Shown here one piece after another: positions 32,537 through 39,841 of a stretch of 49,745 nt of DNA. Each line of letters begins with the position of its first letter. Positions within the stretch are counted from its first letter, which is position 1. A program made the position numbers and the translations under genes. This stretch comes from a virus: the IMG/VR virus record IMGVR_UViG_3300044701_002167, positions 1 through 49,745 of that record; one strand, given 5' to 3'. Below the pieces are notes generated by a model. The model was not told where the DNA came from and made no database searches. It saw nothing but the letters and a program-made list of their open reading frames with translations.

Positions 32537-33487
32537 CTAAGCAGTCAACTTAATGACACCCAAATTCTCTGGCATATCAACAATCATACCGTATGACATC
32601 CACGCGTTGAGGATATAGTCGGCGGGTTGAATGGTCATGTCGGTGTAATCCTGGAACTCCACGCCACCGTACATGAGAATCTCACCAGCGTTTCCACCAA
32701 CAACAAGAATCTTGTCGTCAGGAATCAAACGCTCGCGCATGTTTGGAAGCTGGTTCTTGAACACCTGTGGCAGCTCAACAAGCGTAATACCCTTGTAGGT
32801 TGAAACGCGGTTGGTGTTGAGGTACTCGAGCAACTTAGGAGTTACTGGATAGGCAATATCACTGATGGTGTTATCCATGTACTGATACTCACGCCAGCCA
32901 GCGAACTGATAGATTGGGAGCAAAGCTCTACGAGTACCGATAATGGCCCGTACATCGCCCGAGAAGTCAAGAATGTTCTCAATCATCGTATCCAAAGTTG
33001 GGTACGTAAGTGAAGCGGTCTCAACGTAGTTTGATGGGGTGTCAGTTGTGTTCCAGACCGAGGTCAAGAGATTGAACACCTTTGCAATCAAGTTGTCCGT
33101 AAGGTCAAACTGCAACTGCTGACGCATACCATCAATCGTGGTCAAGTCGCCATTACGAAGATTCCACGTTGACTCACGTACACCACCAATAAGGCGGTCA
33201 AATACGTAAGTGTGGTAATCTTGTACATCGGTTGGTTGCGACACCAAGTGATTGGTGCCAGGAACCATCGTCTGCACACCATAACGACCGCGACGAACAC
33301 GCTTAATAATCGTATCGCCAAGAGCGGCCTGTCGAGTTGGCATGAAGGTGCTGAACAAGTCAAGTGACAAGTGGTTCGGCTCTACCAACTGAATAATTGT
33401 TTCTGCGAAGGCTGACTTACCAAAGGGACTTTGACCCGCAGTCTTAGCCATCTCTGCCAATGCCTTCAAAGTATCGTTCTTTTCCAT
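32537..33487 (-). CDS. Major capsid protein, HK97-type
   Basis: About 316 residues. I prefer ATG 33487 (MEKNDTLKALAEM) to an upstream TTG at 33508, which lacks a Shine-Dalgarno site. The long N-terminal helix, the RRGRYGVQTMVPG segment (E-loop-like), the GTRRALLPIYQF spine region and the C-terminal P-domain strand suit the HK97 fold. Its size and place after two decoration-like proteins and before the neck proteins support the call. It has no large N-terminal delta domain, since the scaffold seems to be part of the protease gene (34840-36057). It would form the icosahedral shell. Confidence 0.8.
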   Translation of the reverse strand: MEKNDTLKALAEMAKTAGQSPFGKSAFAETIIQLVEPNHLSLDLFSTFMPTRQAALGDTIIKRVRRGRYGVQTMVPGTNHLVSQPTDVQDYHTYVFDRLIGGVRESTWNLRNGDLTTIDGMRQQLQFDLTDNLIAKVFNLLTSVWNTTDTPSNYVETASLTYPTLDTMIENILDFSGDVRAIIGTRRALLPIYQFAGWREYQYMDNTISDIAYPVTPKLLEYLNTNRVSTYKGITLVELPQVFKNQLPNMRERLIPDDKILVVGGNAGEILMYGGVEFQDYTDMTIQPADYILNAWMSYGMIVDMPENLGVIKLTA

Positions 33488-33510
33488 TTTTTCTTTTATA
33501 TTCTCCAAAG

Positions 33511-34038
33511 TTAGTAAAGGATAATGTACAACGTGTCGGTCTGGGCATCGTAACGGTCAATTTCACCAACGGCGTAGGTGCCTGAGGTGTACTCAAAAAG
33601 ACCGCTGGCGGCAACCTTAATCTTGTTTCCAGGTACGCGAATATCGGCAGAGGCGATGAAACAACCGCTGGTAATACCAATCTTGCCATGATGCAAGCCA
33701 ACCAACTCACCGCTGTAAACCATCGGCTCGCGCCACTGTGAACGTGGGACAAGGTACTGCGTCTGGGTCAAAGTTGGGTCGCCGTACAATGCAGCGTTAT
33801 TCAAATTGTAGCTTTGAATAAACGGAGCGGTGTAGTAATCCGCAATAGTTGGGCGCGGGAAATTGTCTGGGGGAAAGAAGGCCACGTAAACGCCCTTCTC
33901 AGTGTTTGCCGTCGCATACGTCACATTTGGCAGGTCGTTTCGGACACCCGAAGCACCTACCACTACAGCACGGCCTTCTACAATCGTAGCGGCAGCCACG
34001 CCTTGACGTGAGCGGAGACTTGTAACAAGTACAGCCAT
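33511..34038 (-). CDS. Head decoration-like protein, paralogue B
   Basis: A 175-residue beta-rich protein starting MAVLVTSLRSRQGVAA. It is clearly related to the gene just upstream (34086-34622): shared positions include the MAV start, VEGRAVV, DLPNV/DLPGV, the PxDNFPxPT motif, TAP...SY and GITxxC. Placed immediately before the major capsid gene, it is probably an outer capsid decoration or stabilising protein. A tail or collar role is the alternative. No lysin or enzyme motif is seen. Confidence 0.7.
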   Translation of the reverse strand: MAVLVTSLRSRQGVAAATIVEGRAVVVGASGVRNDLPNVTYATANTEKGVYVAFFPPDNFPRPTIADYYTAPFIQSYNLNNAALYGDPTLTQTQYLVPRSQWREPMVYSGELVGLHHGKIGITSGCFIASADIRVPGNKIKVAASGLFEYTSGTYAVGEIDRYDAQTDTLYIILY

Positions 34039-34069
34039 TTTTATTAATACCTCTTTTAAAGTTTGGCTA

Positions 34070-34087
34070 AACCGTAGCCTACGGGTT
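34070..34087 (-). other. Intergenic hairpin between the decoration paralogues
   Basis: An imperfect inverted repeat (AACC-GTA/TAC-GGGTT, one bulge) begins right at the stop of the first paralogue. Only a short T-stretch follows on the minus strand. It may stabilise or separate the two messages. It is a minor element. Confidence 0.35.
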
Positions 34088-34622
34088 AAAATACGTTGAT
34101 GTAAAGCATTCCAGTACTGTGTGAATAATACACGGTCTGCGCTACAACAATGGGATGATTTTTATCTGATTTTCTAAACAACCCATTTGGATTGATTGCG
34201 AGTAAAGCTCCCGGAGTTTCTACTTCTACGCTTTCTTGGTAACATTCAATAGTAATACCAACAACTCCTCGTACTAGCGCAACTTTCTCATAATGGTGAA
34301 TAACAGGAACAGCTATTGCTGAATGAGGGATTAACCAATCCTCTCCCGTTAGTATTGGGTTTGTGTAAATCGCAGGGTCAGTAACTCGGTAACTTCGCGT
34401 GGATGGTGCAGTGAATAAATCGTGCGGAGTTGGTAGCGGGAAGTTGTCTGATGGCATCATCGCAACCCATACGCGCGTTGGGTTTACGTGGTCTGGATAT
34501 TCCACACCAGGTAAGTCACCTACAGCATAGGCGTTCGTGAGTACCACTGCTCGTCCCTCAATTACAGAATGCTTACCTGCAACCGCTTGCGTTGTATACC
34601 GTGCGGATACAATTACCGCCAT
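34086..34622 (-). CDS. Head decoration-like protein, paralogue A
   Basis: A 178-residue beta-rich protein starting MAVIVSARYTTQAVAGK, paralogous to the gene at 33511-34038 across its whole length. Diagnostic segments are VIEGRAVVL, DLPGVEYPD, PSDNFPLPTPHD and VGITIECYQ. The two genes sit in tandem, so a duplication followed by divergence is the simple reading. It overlaps the small upstream gene by 10 nt. It probably decorates the capsid surface. Confidence 0.7.
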   Translation of the reverse strand: MAVIVSARYTTQAVAGKHSVIEGRAVVLTNAYAVGDLPGVEYPDHVNPTRVWVAMMPSDNFPLPTPHDLFTAPSTRSYRVTDPAIYTNPILTGEDWLIPHSAIAVPVIHHYEKVALVRGVVGITIECYQESVEVETPGALLAINPNGLFRKSDKNHPIVVAQTVYYSHSTGMLYINVF

Positions 34623-34840
34623 TTATTTTTTAGCGATTCCTTAATAAATGCGGCGAGTTCTTTTGGAGAGTACTCTTTTGTACCAGCTTCAGAAGACGTA
34701 GCATCTGCAATTGTCAGAGCCATCCAGTACGCCTGGGCTTCCTCCGCAGTTTCAAAACACTGCATCGGTTTCTCATCTCCCTGGCGGTACACGCAGTAAT
34801 CAAAAATCCTTCCCTCGTTCTCTCGGTAATCGTAAGGCAT
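34613..34840 (-). CDS. Small protein of the head module
   Basis: A 75-residue protein (MPYDYRENEGRIFDYCVYRQ at the start) with a helix AEEAQAYWMAL and a basic end. It overlaps the protease/scaffold gene by one base (TAATG). Its tight packing supports it as real. No function is recognised; small head-assembly factors are common at this place. Confidence 0.6.
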   Translation of the reverse strand: MPYDYRENEGRIFDYCVYRQGDEKPMQCFETAEEAQAYWMALTIADATSSEAGTKEYSPKELAAFIKESLKNKWR

Positions 34841-36057
34841 TACTTACGAATAATCTTCTTAAGTTCTCGAGCGATTGTAGCAGGGTCCAACACGGCATCG
34901 GGCTCACGAGGCTCCGGAATTGCTACATCAGGTTTTTGACTTGATTCACTGCGTTTGATTTTCGAGAAATCCTTTACAATAACGTCAAGGGTTTCATCGT
35001 TGAGTGTAAGGTAAAAATCAAGTTTTTCTTGAATCTCAGCCTCACTAAAACCTGCTTGAGCCAGACGCGTGACTACGCTCTGCTTCTTTTCGGCTTGCTT
35101 CCGCCGCTCATCGGCTTCTTTGAAGGTTTCGTTTTCTTTCCGTAAGCCATCTAATTCTGCCTCCTTCTCGGCAAGTGAAGCTTTAATAAGCTCCAGTTCT
35201 TTTTGTAATTCTTCCATTTTCTTGTTTTCTGCAACCTTTAATAATTTAGTACGTTCACCATATGCAGGGCTGTTTACAATACACGTTCCCGCAAAGGTTA
35301 CATTCTTGAGCCACGTTACGCCGTCAATCTCTTCCGAACCTTGATGGTATAACTCCCAAGAAGTACCTATATATTCACGCTCCCCTGCTTCTGATTTGAG
35401 GAGCGAATATATATCTGAGAATTCATCACTCCAGATAAGGGCTTTCGCCATAATTACGAGCTTGTCTTTATATGTACCTTCGTACACATCAATAATAGGC
35501 CCGATAGGAATTGCACCGTCGTGTCCACCATAAGAAGCCTTTGAAGCTGCAATCTTAATTGGTGAGTACTTCGCGGTGCGAATAATGTTGACCGTCTCGG
35601 ATTGAGGAATTGCCTCGTTGTTTGCGTTTACCTCAAAGTCGGTCAGAATCATCTCTACAACTTTATGAAGTGGGTGCGTATAATCCTCAGCCAAGCGAAG
35701 GTATCCGTTGACTGTCGTTGACGCACTTGATTTTGCTTTGTCTGCGTTATCCATTTGCCTCACTAAACTGGCGAACCATGCTCTACCAGCACCGCCACCC
35801 CATAAAAGCCAACTGACCCATGCCGGAGAATCTTTCGGTGCTTTCGCAAACCGTGCATTTCTCCCAAAGAATCGGTTACCCATACGAGCGCGTTCTGGGC
35901 TGACATTGTCACCACTAACGTATTTTCTCGCCCAAGCAACGGTTGCGGCTTCTAACCCACCACCACTTAGGCCTTTCTCGTGCAACTCTAATCCGCGTTT
36001 TGCGGCACTGCGAACACCCTCTGGAGGATTAAAGTTAATGTTAGAGTACTTGCTCAT
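34840..36057 (-). CDS. Prohead protease fused to scaffold, putative
   Basis: A 405-residue protein; I chose ATG 36057 because GAGGAGG lies 6 nt upstream. Residues 1-95 hold a helical domain (RSAAKRGLELHEKGLSG, then DSPAWVSWLLWGGGAGR). Residues 110-265 look like an XkdF/prohead-protease-type beta domain (VFAGTCIVNSPAYGER near the end; SDEFSDIYSLLKS). Residues 280-320 form a charged coiled coil, and the rest a linker and short helix, which fits a built-in scaffold. It would cleave capsid or scaffold during maturation. Catalytic residues cannot be assigned with confidence, so an inactive scaffold form is possible. Confidence 0.65.
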   Translation of the reverse strand: MSKYSNINFNPPEGVRSAAKRGLELHEKGLSGGGLEAATVAWARKYVSGDNVSPERARMGNRFFGRNARFAKAPKDSPAWVSWLLWGGGAGRAWFASLVRQMDNADKAKSSASTTVNGYLRLAEDYTHPLHKVVEMILTDFEVNANNEAIPQSETVNIIRTAKYSPIKIAASKASYGGHDGAIPIGPIIDVYEGTYKDKLVIMAKALIWSDEFSDIYSLLKSEAGEREYIGTSWELYHQGSEEIDGVTWLKNVTFAGTCIVNSPAYGERTKLLKVAENKKMEELQKELELIKASLAEKEAELDGLRKENETFKEADERRKQAEKKQSVVTRLAQAGFSEAEIQEKLDFYLTLNDETLDVIVKDFSKIKRSESSQKPDVAIPEPREPDAVLDPATIARELKKIIRK

Positions 36058-36601
36058 CGTCGTCCTCCTCATTGTCTTCTTCCTCAGGCATACCTGTGCC
36101 TAAGTATTCCTCTTCAATAACCCAAAGTTTACATGCGGCGTTTTCTTCAATCTCGCCACTAACGATGGAACATGAACCAGAGTCCTCTGCGTAGAATACA
36201 CAGTTCTTACAGGCAATACCTTCAGATGCAAACACATTCTTTTCTGCTGGGATGTAATGCGCTCCATCAGCACCAACGCCCTTGTTAAACATACCCATAT
36301 ATTCTACTGTAGTAATATACGATTCGATTAACATGCGCTGTCTGTTATTAAGCATCTCATCCTCAGCGAGTGATTTAATGCCTCGAAGTTCTGTGAGCTT
36401 ATGCCCTACAAATGTATCTGTTGCTTCATAGTTACCATCTGAATCTTCTCGGTATACTTGAATACGCGCAGCGGGGGCTTCTTTCGTGCCTGTAATCTTA
36501 GCGTCAATGTTTGGTACAGTTCCATTACGGATAATTTGGGTAATTTTCCCGCGGGCTGTACCTCCCGAGGAATCCCATTCTACAAACTGTCCAACTCTCA
36601 T
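36041..36601 (-). CDS. HVA1 (DUF2945)-like and Cys-rich head-module protein
   Basis: A 186-residue protein. The N-terminal 70 residues (VGQFVEWDSSGGTARGKITQ, then PAARIQVYREDSDG and GHKLTELRG) resemble the small HVA1/DUF2945 barrel often attached to phage head-maturation proteins. Residues 125-165 hold four or more cysteines in an order CKNCVFY...GSC...CKLW, similar to short Cys-rich domains, perhaps metal- or Fe-S-binding. It ends in a run of Glu/Asp. It overlaps the protease gene by 17 nt. The two halves may act in capsid assembly; the metal site is inferred. Confidence 0.6.
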   Translation of the reverse strand: MRVGQFVEWDSSGGTARGKITQIIRNGTVPNIDAKITGTKEAPAARIQVYREDSDGNYEATDTFVGHKLTELRGIKSLAEDEMLNNRQRMLIESYITTVEYMGMFNKGVGADGAHYIPAEKNVFASEGIACKNCVFYAEDSGSCSIVSGEIEENAACKLWVIEEEYLGTGMPEEEDNEEDDDEQVL

Positions 36602-36609
36602 TGAAACTC

Positions 36610-37395
36610 CTATGCTGACTTACTCGCGTATAATTCAAAGGCTCCAGTAACTGACTCACTTGGTGCAAGTGTAAAAATAATCCCTGCTACTGGGCTATCA
36701 AACTCAGGCATGTACTGGTAGTTTACACCAGAAGTTGTTGGCTGATAGCTGAGAAACGCACGACTTACTGAATCACCAGCAACACCACTAACAGTGCCGT
36801 AATACACAGGGAAGTCAGTATCAAATTGCCCAAAGTCTAAATACACACTAATTGGAACAACTGCCCCAGTACTCGTTGAGTCATTAAGTAGCGTGTGTCG
36901 GAAAAACAAGTTTAATCGCCGAAATCCAGCGCGGGAAATTGGGATGTAGACATGCCGCTCTGAATTACTATTTGTGTACGTAAAGAAACCTGCGTATGCA
37001 GGAACTACATTACCATCAAATGTACCAGAAGCTACTACTGTGTCGTGAAAGTTAGTGATGGCGGAATTATTTAAAATTGTTACTTGCCCATCTGAGGCAG
37101 TAAGCATAGCTCTGCGTGAATTTACACGCACAGTGCCTACCTCACCGTCAAGCATTTCCACAAAATCGCCACCAGCCATATCGTTGATGTAGACACCGCC
37201 AATAGGAACAACCGTTCCCTGATACGTTGAAGCTGTTCCTGAGTATCCTGAAACGGATACGGCCACAGGAAGTGGCGTTGCTTCGGTAATTAACTCGCCG
37301 ACACTATTTGCAATTGTAAACGTTTGATAATACTCATCATTCGCCTGTACAGCAGAAATAGTAATGGGCGTTGAACTCGGAACATTAATTCCCAT
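36610..37395 (-). CDS. Beta-rich structural protein, first of the head operon
   Basis: A 261-residue protein, almost entirely beta-type with many Gly, Ser, Thr and Val (VSVSGYSGTASTYQGTVVP). It starts at ATG 37395, 4 nt after AGGAGG. It is first in the structural operon, before the head-maturation genes. It could be a head fibre, spike or decoration protein. No enzymatic motif is visible. Confidence 0.6.
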   Translation of the reverse strand: MGINVPSSTPITISAVQANDEYYQTFTIANSVGELITEATPLPVAVSVSGYSGTASTYQGTVVPIGGVYINDMAGGDFVEMLDGEVGTVRVNSRRAMLTASDGQVTILNNSAITNFHDTVVASGTFDGNVVPAYAGFFTYTNSNSERHVYIPISRAGFRRLNLFFRHTLLNDSTSTGAVVPISVYLDFGQFDTDFPVYYGTVSGVAGDSVSRAFLSYQPTTSGVNYQYMPEFDSPVAGIIFTLAPSESVTGAFELYASKSA

Positions 37396-37438
37396 GGAAC
37401 CTCCTAAAAAAAATATCTCTACACTCTTCTACTCTGTT

Positions 37439-37466
37439 TTTATACAGCAGGTTAAGTTTATGTTAA
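37439..37466 (-). promoter_or_regulatory. Candidate promoter for the head operon
   Basis: On the minus strand TTAACA (37466-37461), a 16-nt spacer and TATAAA (37444-37439), lying in the gap between the GIY-YIG gene and the first head gene. The match is moderate. A small inverted CTGT...ACAG repeat surrounds the -10. It would drive the structural operon apart from the homing-endonuclease genes. Confidence 0.45.
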
Positions 37467-38150
37467 TTTTACAGCATTCATTAAACTTCTTACAGTTTCT
37501 CGAGATACATTAAACCCCTTCGATTTACAAAGCCTCCATAACTGTCTAACGGATAGCGAAGGATTTTCTCTGTATAAATCTTGGATTGAATTTCTTACAA
37601 TATCCGGCATTGAGGGTCTCCCGCGTGGTATAATGGAAATAACGATACGCTCCTTTTTATCAAAAGACCAGCAGTAACCGCCTGCTATACTTTTACCAGG
37701 ACGACGAACGCTACCGTCAATCTTTGCATTAACTGCTCTTGATGCGTCACTTACACTAGGAAACTCTTGTATAAATTCACCAGTAACCCCATCGTACTGA
37801 TAAACTTTCTTGCGTACACTGCCTGGATTACTGCCTGAATAGGGGACTTTTAAAACATTTACAAGATTGTGTCCGTTTTTAAAATGCTCTTCAAGTAAAT
37901 CCTGCTCTAGGTTATATGCCTCATCAGCAGTATTCGTTATAAATACGCGAAAAATATCCATGCGCGGTTTTTTATTCTGCGCAAGTAAACTTTTTATCCA
38001 GTTTGCTTTCCATGTATTTTTCTCTTTACCTGTTTTTGCATCATGTATGTGGTCGTAATACCTATCTTTAGGACGTAGTGTAATTCCTATGTACCGAATT
38101 TCTTCTGTACCTGGGTCTCTGAGATAGTAATAGTAATATTTGCGGAACAT
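37458..38150 (-). CDS. GIY-YIG homing endonuclease with NUMOD and HTH
   Basis: A 230-residue protein. The N-terminus (YYYYYLRDPGTEEIRYIGIT) is a GIY-YIG nuclease motif with the first Gly replaced by Tyr/Leu context; a conserved Arg and Glu follow downstream (RPKDRYYDH, LEQDLLEE). The middle (KKVYQYDGVTGEFIQEF, then SVSDASRAV) is a NUMOD1-type DNA-recognition repeat. The C-terminus (RGRPSMPDIVRNSIQDLY, then SVRQLWRLC and SRETVRSL) is an HTH resembling that of the upstream gene. It probably nicks a specific site and spreads itself. Here it is free-standing and first after the divergent promoter, overlapping the upstream stop (TAATG). Confidence 0.8.
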   Translation of the reverse strand: MFRKYYYYYLRDPGTEEIRYIGITLRPKDRYYDHIHDAKTGKEKNTWKANWIKSLLAQNKKPRMDIFRVFITNTADEAYNLEQDLLEEHFKNGHNLVNVLKVPYSGSNPGSVRKKVYQYDGVTGEFIQEFPSVSDASRAVNAKIDGSVRRPGKSIAGGYCWSFDKKERIVISIIPRGRPSMPDIVRNSIQDLYRENPSLSVRQLWRLCKSKGFNVSRETVRSLMNAVKLT

Positions 38151-38524
38151 TATTCTTTATACTCAAGAAGTATTTTGCGGATAGTTCCTATAGAAACCGA
38201 CACACCGCTGTTCTTACAAATCTTTTCAATTTCGCGTAAGGATAATACATGGTCTCCTCTGTAAATAGATAAAATTAATTCTTTTACAATCAAAGGAACT
38301 GGGGGTCTTCCTATCTTCGCTCTCCGTGCTTTAACCCTACGACCATTTTCTACATTGTGTAGACTAAATCGTTCCATATCATCAATATAACGCTGCTTTT
38401 TCATCATTGTTGCGAGGTCTTTAAACCATTGTTCTTGTTCCATCCCCTGATATAATATACTACACTCGCTACAGAATTGCGTATTCCGTACTACAAAATT
38501 ATCGCAAATAATACATTTTTTCAT
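38150..38524 (-). CDS. Zinc-finger plus HTH protein, paralogous to endonuclease tail
   Basis: A 124-residue protein starting MKKCIICDNFVVRNTQFCSEC: four cysteines in two pairs form a zinc ribbon near the N-terminus. The C-terminal half (GRPPVPLIVKELILSIYRG, then SLREIEKICKNSGVSVSIG) is an HTH clearly related to that of the neighbouring GIY-YIG enzyme. It lacks the nuclease domain. It may be a transcription regulator of the divergent region it borders, or part of the mobile element. It is the first gene from the leftward promoter, with AGGAG upstream. Confidence 0.68.
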   Translation of the reverse strand: MKKCIICDNFVVRNTQFCSECSILYQGMEQEQWFKDLATMMKKQRYIDDMERFSLHNVENGRRVKARRAKIGRPPVPLIVKELILSIYRGDHVLSLREIEKICKNSGVSVSIGTIRKILLEYKE

Positions 38525-38568
38525 AATAACTCCTGTATAAATAGAGGGTATAATATTACCCCACTAAA

Positions 38569-38597
38569 ATTATACTACGCAATTGAAAAAAAGTCAA
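38569..38597 (-). promoter_or_regulatory. Leftward sigma-70-type promoter of the divergent region
   Basis: On the minus strand TTGACT (38597-38592), 17 nt and TATAAT (38574-38569). The -10 is perfect and the -35 has one mismatch. It faces the HTH gene starting at 38524. Its -35 is 14 nt from the -35 of the rightward promoter, so the two cannot easily be used at once. Confidence 0.85.
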
Positions 38598-38616
38598 GTG
38601 TACAAAAGTACTTGAC
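38593..38616. promoter_or_regulatory. Dyad spanning both -35 boxes (operator candidate)
   Basis: GTCAAGT-g-TAC, then AAAA, then GTACTTGAC forms an inverted repeat with one bulged base, centred between the two divergent promoters. Since it contains both -35 hexamers, part of the symmetry follows from their back-to-back layout. The additional AGT/TAC arms make a binding site for a dimeric regulator plausible. The neighbouring HTH protein is one candidate ligand. Confidence 0.5.
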
Positions 38617-38640
38617 AAAACTTTCAAGATGTGATATAAT
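38612..38640 (+). promoter_or_regulatory. Rightward sigma-70 promoter P38.6
   Basis: TTGACA (38612-38617), 17 nt, TATAAT (38635-38640): a perfect consensus. It points toward the nucleotide-metabolism, packaging and lysis genes. Initiation near 38647 would give a leader of about 215 nt containing the AT-rich segment. Confidence 0.9.
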
Positions 38641-38775
38641 CTGGATAAGCCCCCGGGGCTATTAACCCTAGTTATTAATATAGTTATATTACTATTGTTT
38701 TATTTATATTATTATAATTATTATTCTAGTTATATTACTAGGGGGTATATAGGGGGATTTTTTTTTTGAAAGTAC
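38641..38775. other. AT-rich intergenic segment with repeats (possible origin)
   Basis: This is the main coding-free stretch of the window (38525-38862). After the near-palindrome AGCCCCCGGGGCT come about 90 nt of almost pure A/T, with TTATATTA-type repeats. A 14-nt block TAGTTATATTACTA occurs twice. CCCTAGT and ACTAGGG bracket the segment as an inverted repeat. A T-run follows. Such low-melting DNA with bracketing repeats can be a replication origin, or an upstream regulatory leader. No gene fits in it. I see no classical DnaA box array. Confidence 0.5.
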
Positions 38776-38804
38776 TTGACACGCAAAAGTATCTGTGGTA
38801 TACT
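38776..38804 (+). promoter_or_regulatory. Rightward sigma-70-type promoter P38.8
   Basis: TTGACA (38776-38781), 17 nt, TATACT (38799-38804). It lies about 60 nt upstream of the first rightward gene (ATG 38863, with GGAGG before it). It is preceded by AAGTAC, as is P38.6 (AAAGTACTTGACA occurs at both), so a shared upstream factor could act on both. Confidence 0.88.
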
Positions 38805-38862
38805 TAGTCATGTTGTTAAGTTGTGTTGAGGGGCATAACTTCACAAACTTTATGGAGGTATT

Positions 38863-39189
38863 ATGAGCGAGAAGAAGACTGCGTATGCACCGTTCCCAGA
38901 ACAAGAGGCTGAGATTGACGAGATTATTGAAACACTTCGTCATATTCTCACCGTCAAAAACATTGACTACTCGCCCTACAATATGCTGGGCACTGGAGAA
39001 GTTGGTGCGGTCGTTCGCATCTGGGATAAAACAGCCCGCCTAATGAATCTTTATGGATTCGATATTACGACGGGGGAATTCAAGGGTAAACGTTCGCCAA
39101 AGAATGAAAGTATTGAGGATAACTTGCTTGACCTGGCGAATTATGCTATAATTGCATTAGTATTACAACGAGGAAAGTGGGGGAAGTAA
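38863..39189 (+). CDS. Nucleotide modification-associated (Nmad1/DUF1599-like) protein
   Basis: A 108-residue protein. KNIDYSPYNMLGTGEVGAVV followed by RIWDKTARLMNL and EDNLLDLANYAIIALV matches the Nmad1/DUF1599 family, a small all-helical fold related to MazG-like nucleotide hydrolases. Family members are found near nucleotide-modification or nucleotide-metabolism genes. It starts at ATG 38863 behind GGAGG. It is followed by a MazG-like gene with an overlap and then the ribonucleotide reductase. It probably cleans or alters nucleotides. The exact substrate is unknown. Confidence 0.78.
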   Translation: MSEKKTAYAPFPEQEAEIDEIIETLRHILTVKNIDYSPYNMLGTGEVGAVVRIWDKTARLMNLYGFDITTGEFKGKRSPKNESIEDNLLDLANYAIIALVLQRGKWGK

Positions 39190-39539
39190 TGGAAGAGTTA
39201 CCAAATGAGTTTAAGAGTCTGGAAGATTACCAGCGGTTTGTGAAGTCAACCAAAGTATACGACAAGGAGTACGAGCTGGTTTATCCTATTCTCGGTCTTG
39301 CAAACGAGGCAGGAGAAGTCGCTGGTAAGCTCAAGAAGATTATGCGCGACGAGGATGGTCAGTTGAGTCAGGAAAGCTTTGAATCGTTGATTGCTGAGCT
39401 TGGGGATGTTCTCTGGTACGTTACTGCAACCGCAGACGACCTTGGTGTACAGATTAGCGATATTTTCTATGATAACTACATGAAGTTACAAAGCCGACAA
39501 GCACGCGGTGTGCTCAAGGGAAGCGGGGATAATCGCTAA
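39189..39539 (+). CDS. MazG-like NTP pyrophosphohydrolase
   Basis: A 116-residue protein from ATG 39189, which overlaps the previous stop (TAATG). The segment LGLANEAGEVAGKLKK, then IAELGDVLWYVTATADD, gives the E-x-x-E and E-x-x-D metal sites of the MazG-like all-alpha NTP pyrophosphatases. It would turn non-canonical or excess NTPs/dNTPs into monophosphates. Together with Nmad1 and the reductase it forms a nucleotide-pool unit. An ATG 12 nt upstream in a GTG context (39177) is less likely. Confidence 0.87.
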   Translation: MEELPNEFKSLEDYQRFVKSTKVYDKEYELVYPILGLANEAGEVAGKLKKIMRDEDGQLSQESFESLIAELGDVLWYVTATADDLGVQISDIFYDNYMKLQSRQARGVLKGSGDNR

Positions 39540-39832
39540 TGAGCCGACATAAGTTTTCAGTTACTCACTGGACCTACGATAGCACGACAAGTACGTTCAC
39601 CGTGGCCTTTTGCGTTGCGAACCAGGAGACTGAGCATGTCGAATTTCATAAAGTTCCTATTCAGTATACGTTTGAAGACCCGTATGAATTCGCACAAAAA
39701 GTACAGTCGGTTATTACGATGTACATTATGAACCTACGGCGACTACAAGTAACGAAAATGAAACTCATGGACTTAACGTGGACAACCGACGTTCAAGCGA
39801 GTTTCATTGATATAAATAACACACAGGAGTAA
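39539..39832 (+). CDS. Unknown protein of the nucleotide cluster
   Basis: A 97-residue protein overlapping the MazG-like stop (TAATG). It is beta-like in the first half (FSVTHWTYDSTTSTFTVAF) and helical later (YEFAQKVQSVITMYIMNLRR). No family is recognised. It lies directly before the ribonucleotide reductase gene, so it may be an accessory factor; that is inference from position. Confidence 0.65.
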   Translation: MSRHKFSVTHWTYDSTTSTFTVAFCVANQETEHVEFHKVPIQYTFEDPYEFAQKVQSVITMYIMNLRRLQVTKMKLMDLTWTTDVQASFIDINNTQE

Positions 39833-39841
39833 ATAAGAGTT

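Noticed and set aside
38641-38775. CRISPR-like or iteron array in the AT-rich region
   Set aside because: The repeats are short, few and unevenly spaced; no spacer structure is seen. I keep it only as an origin/control candidate.
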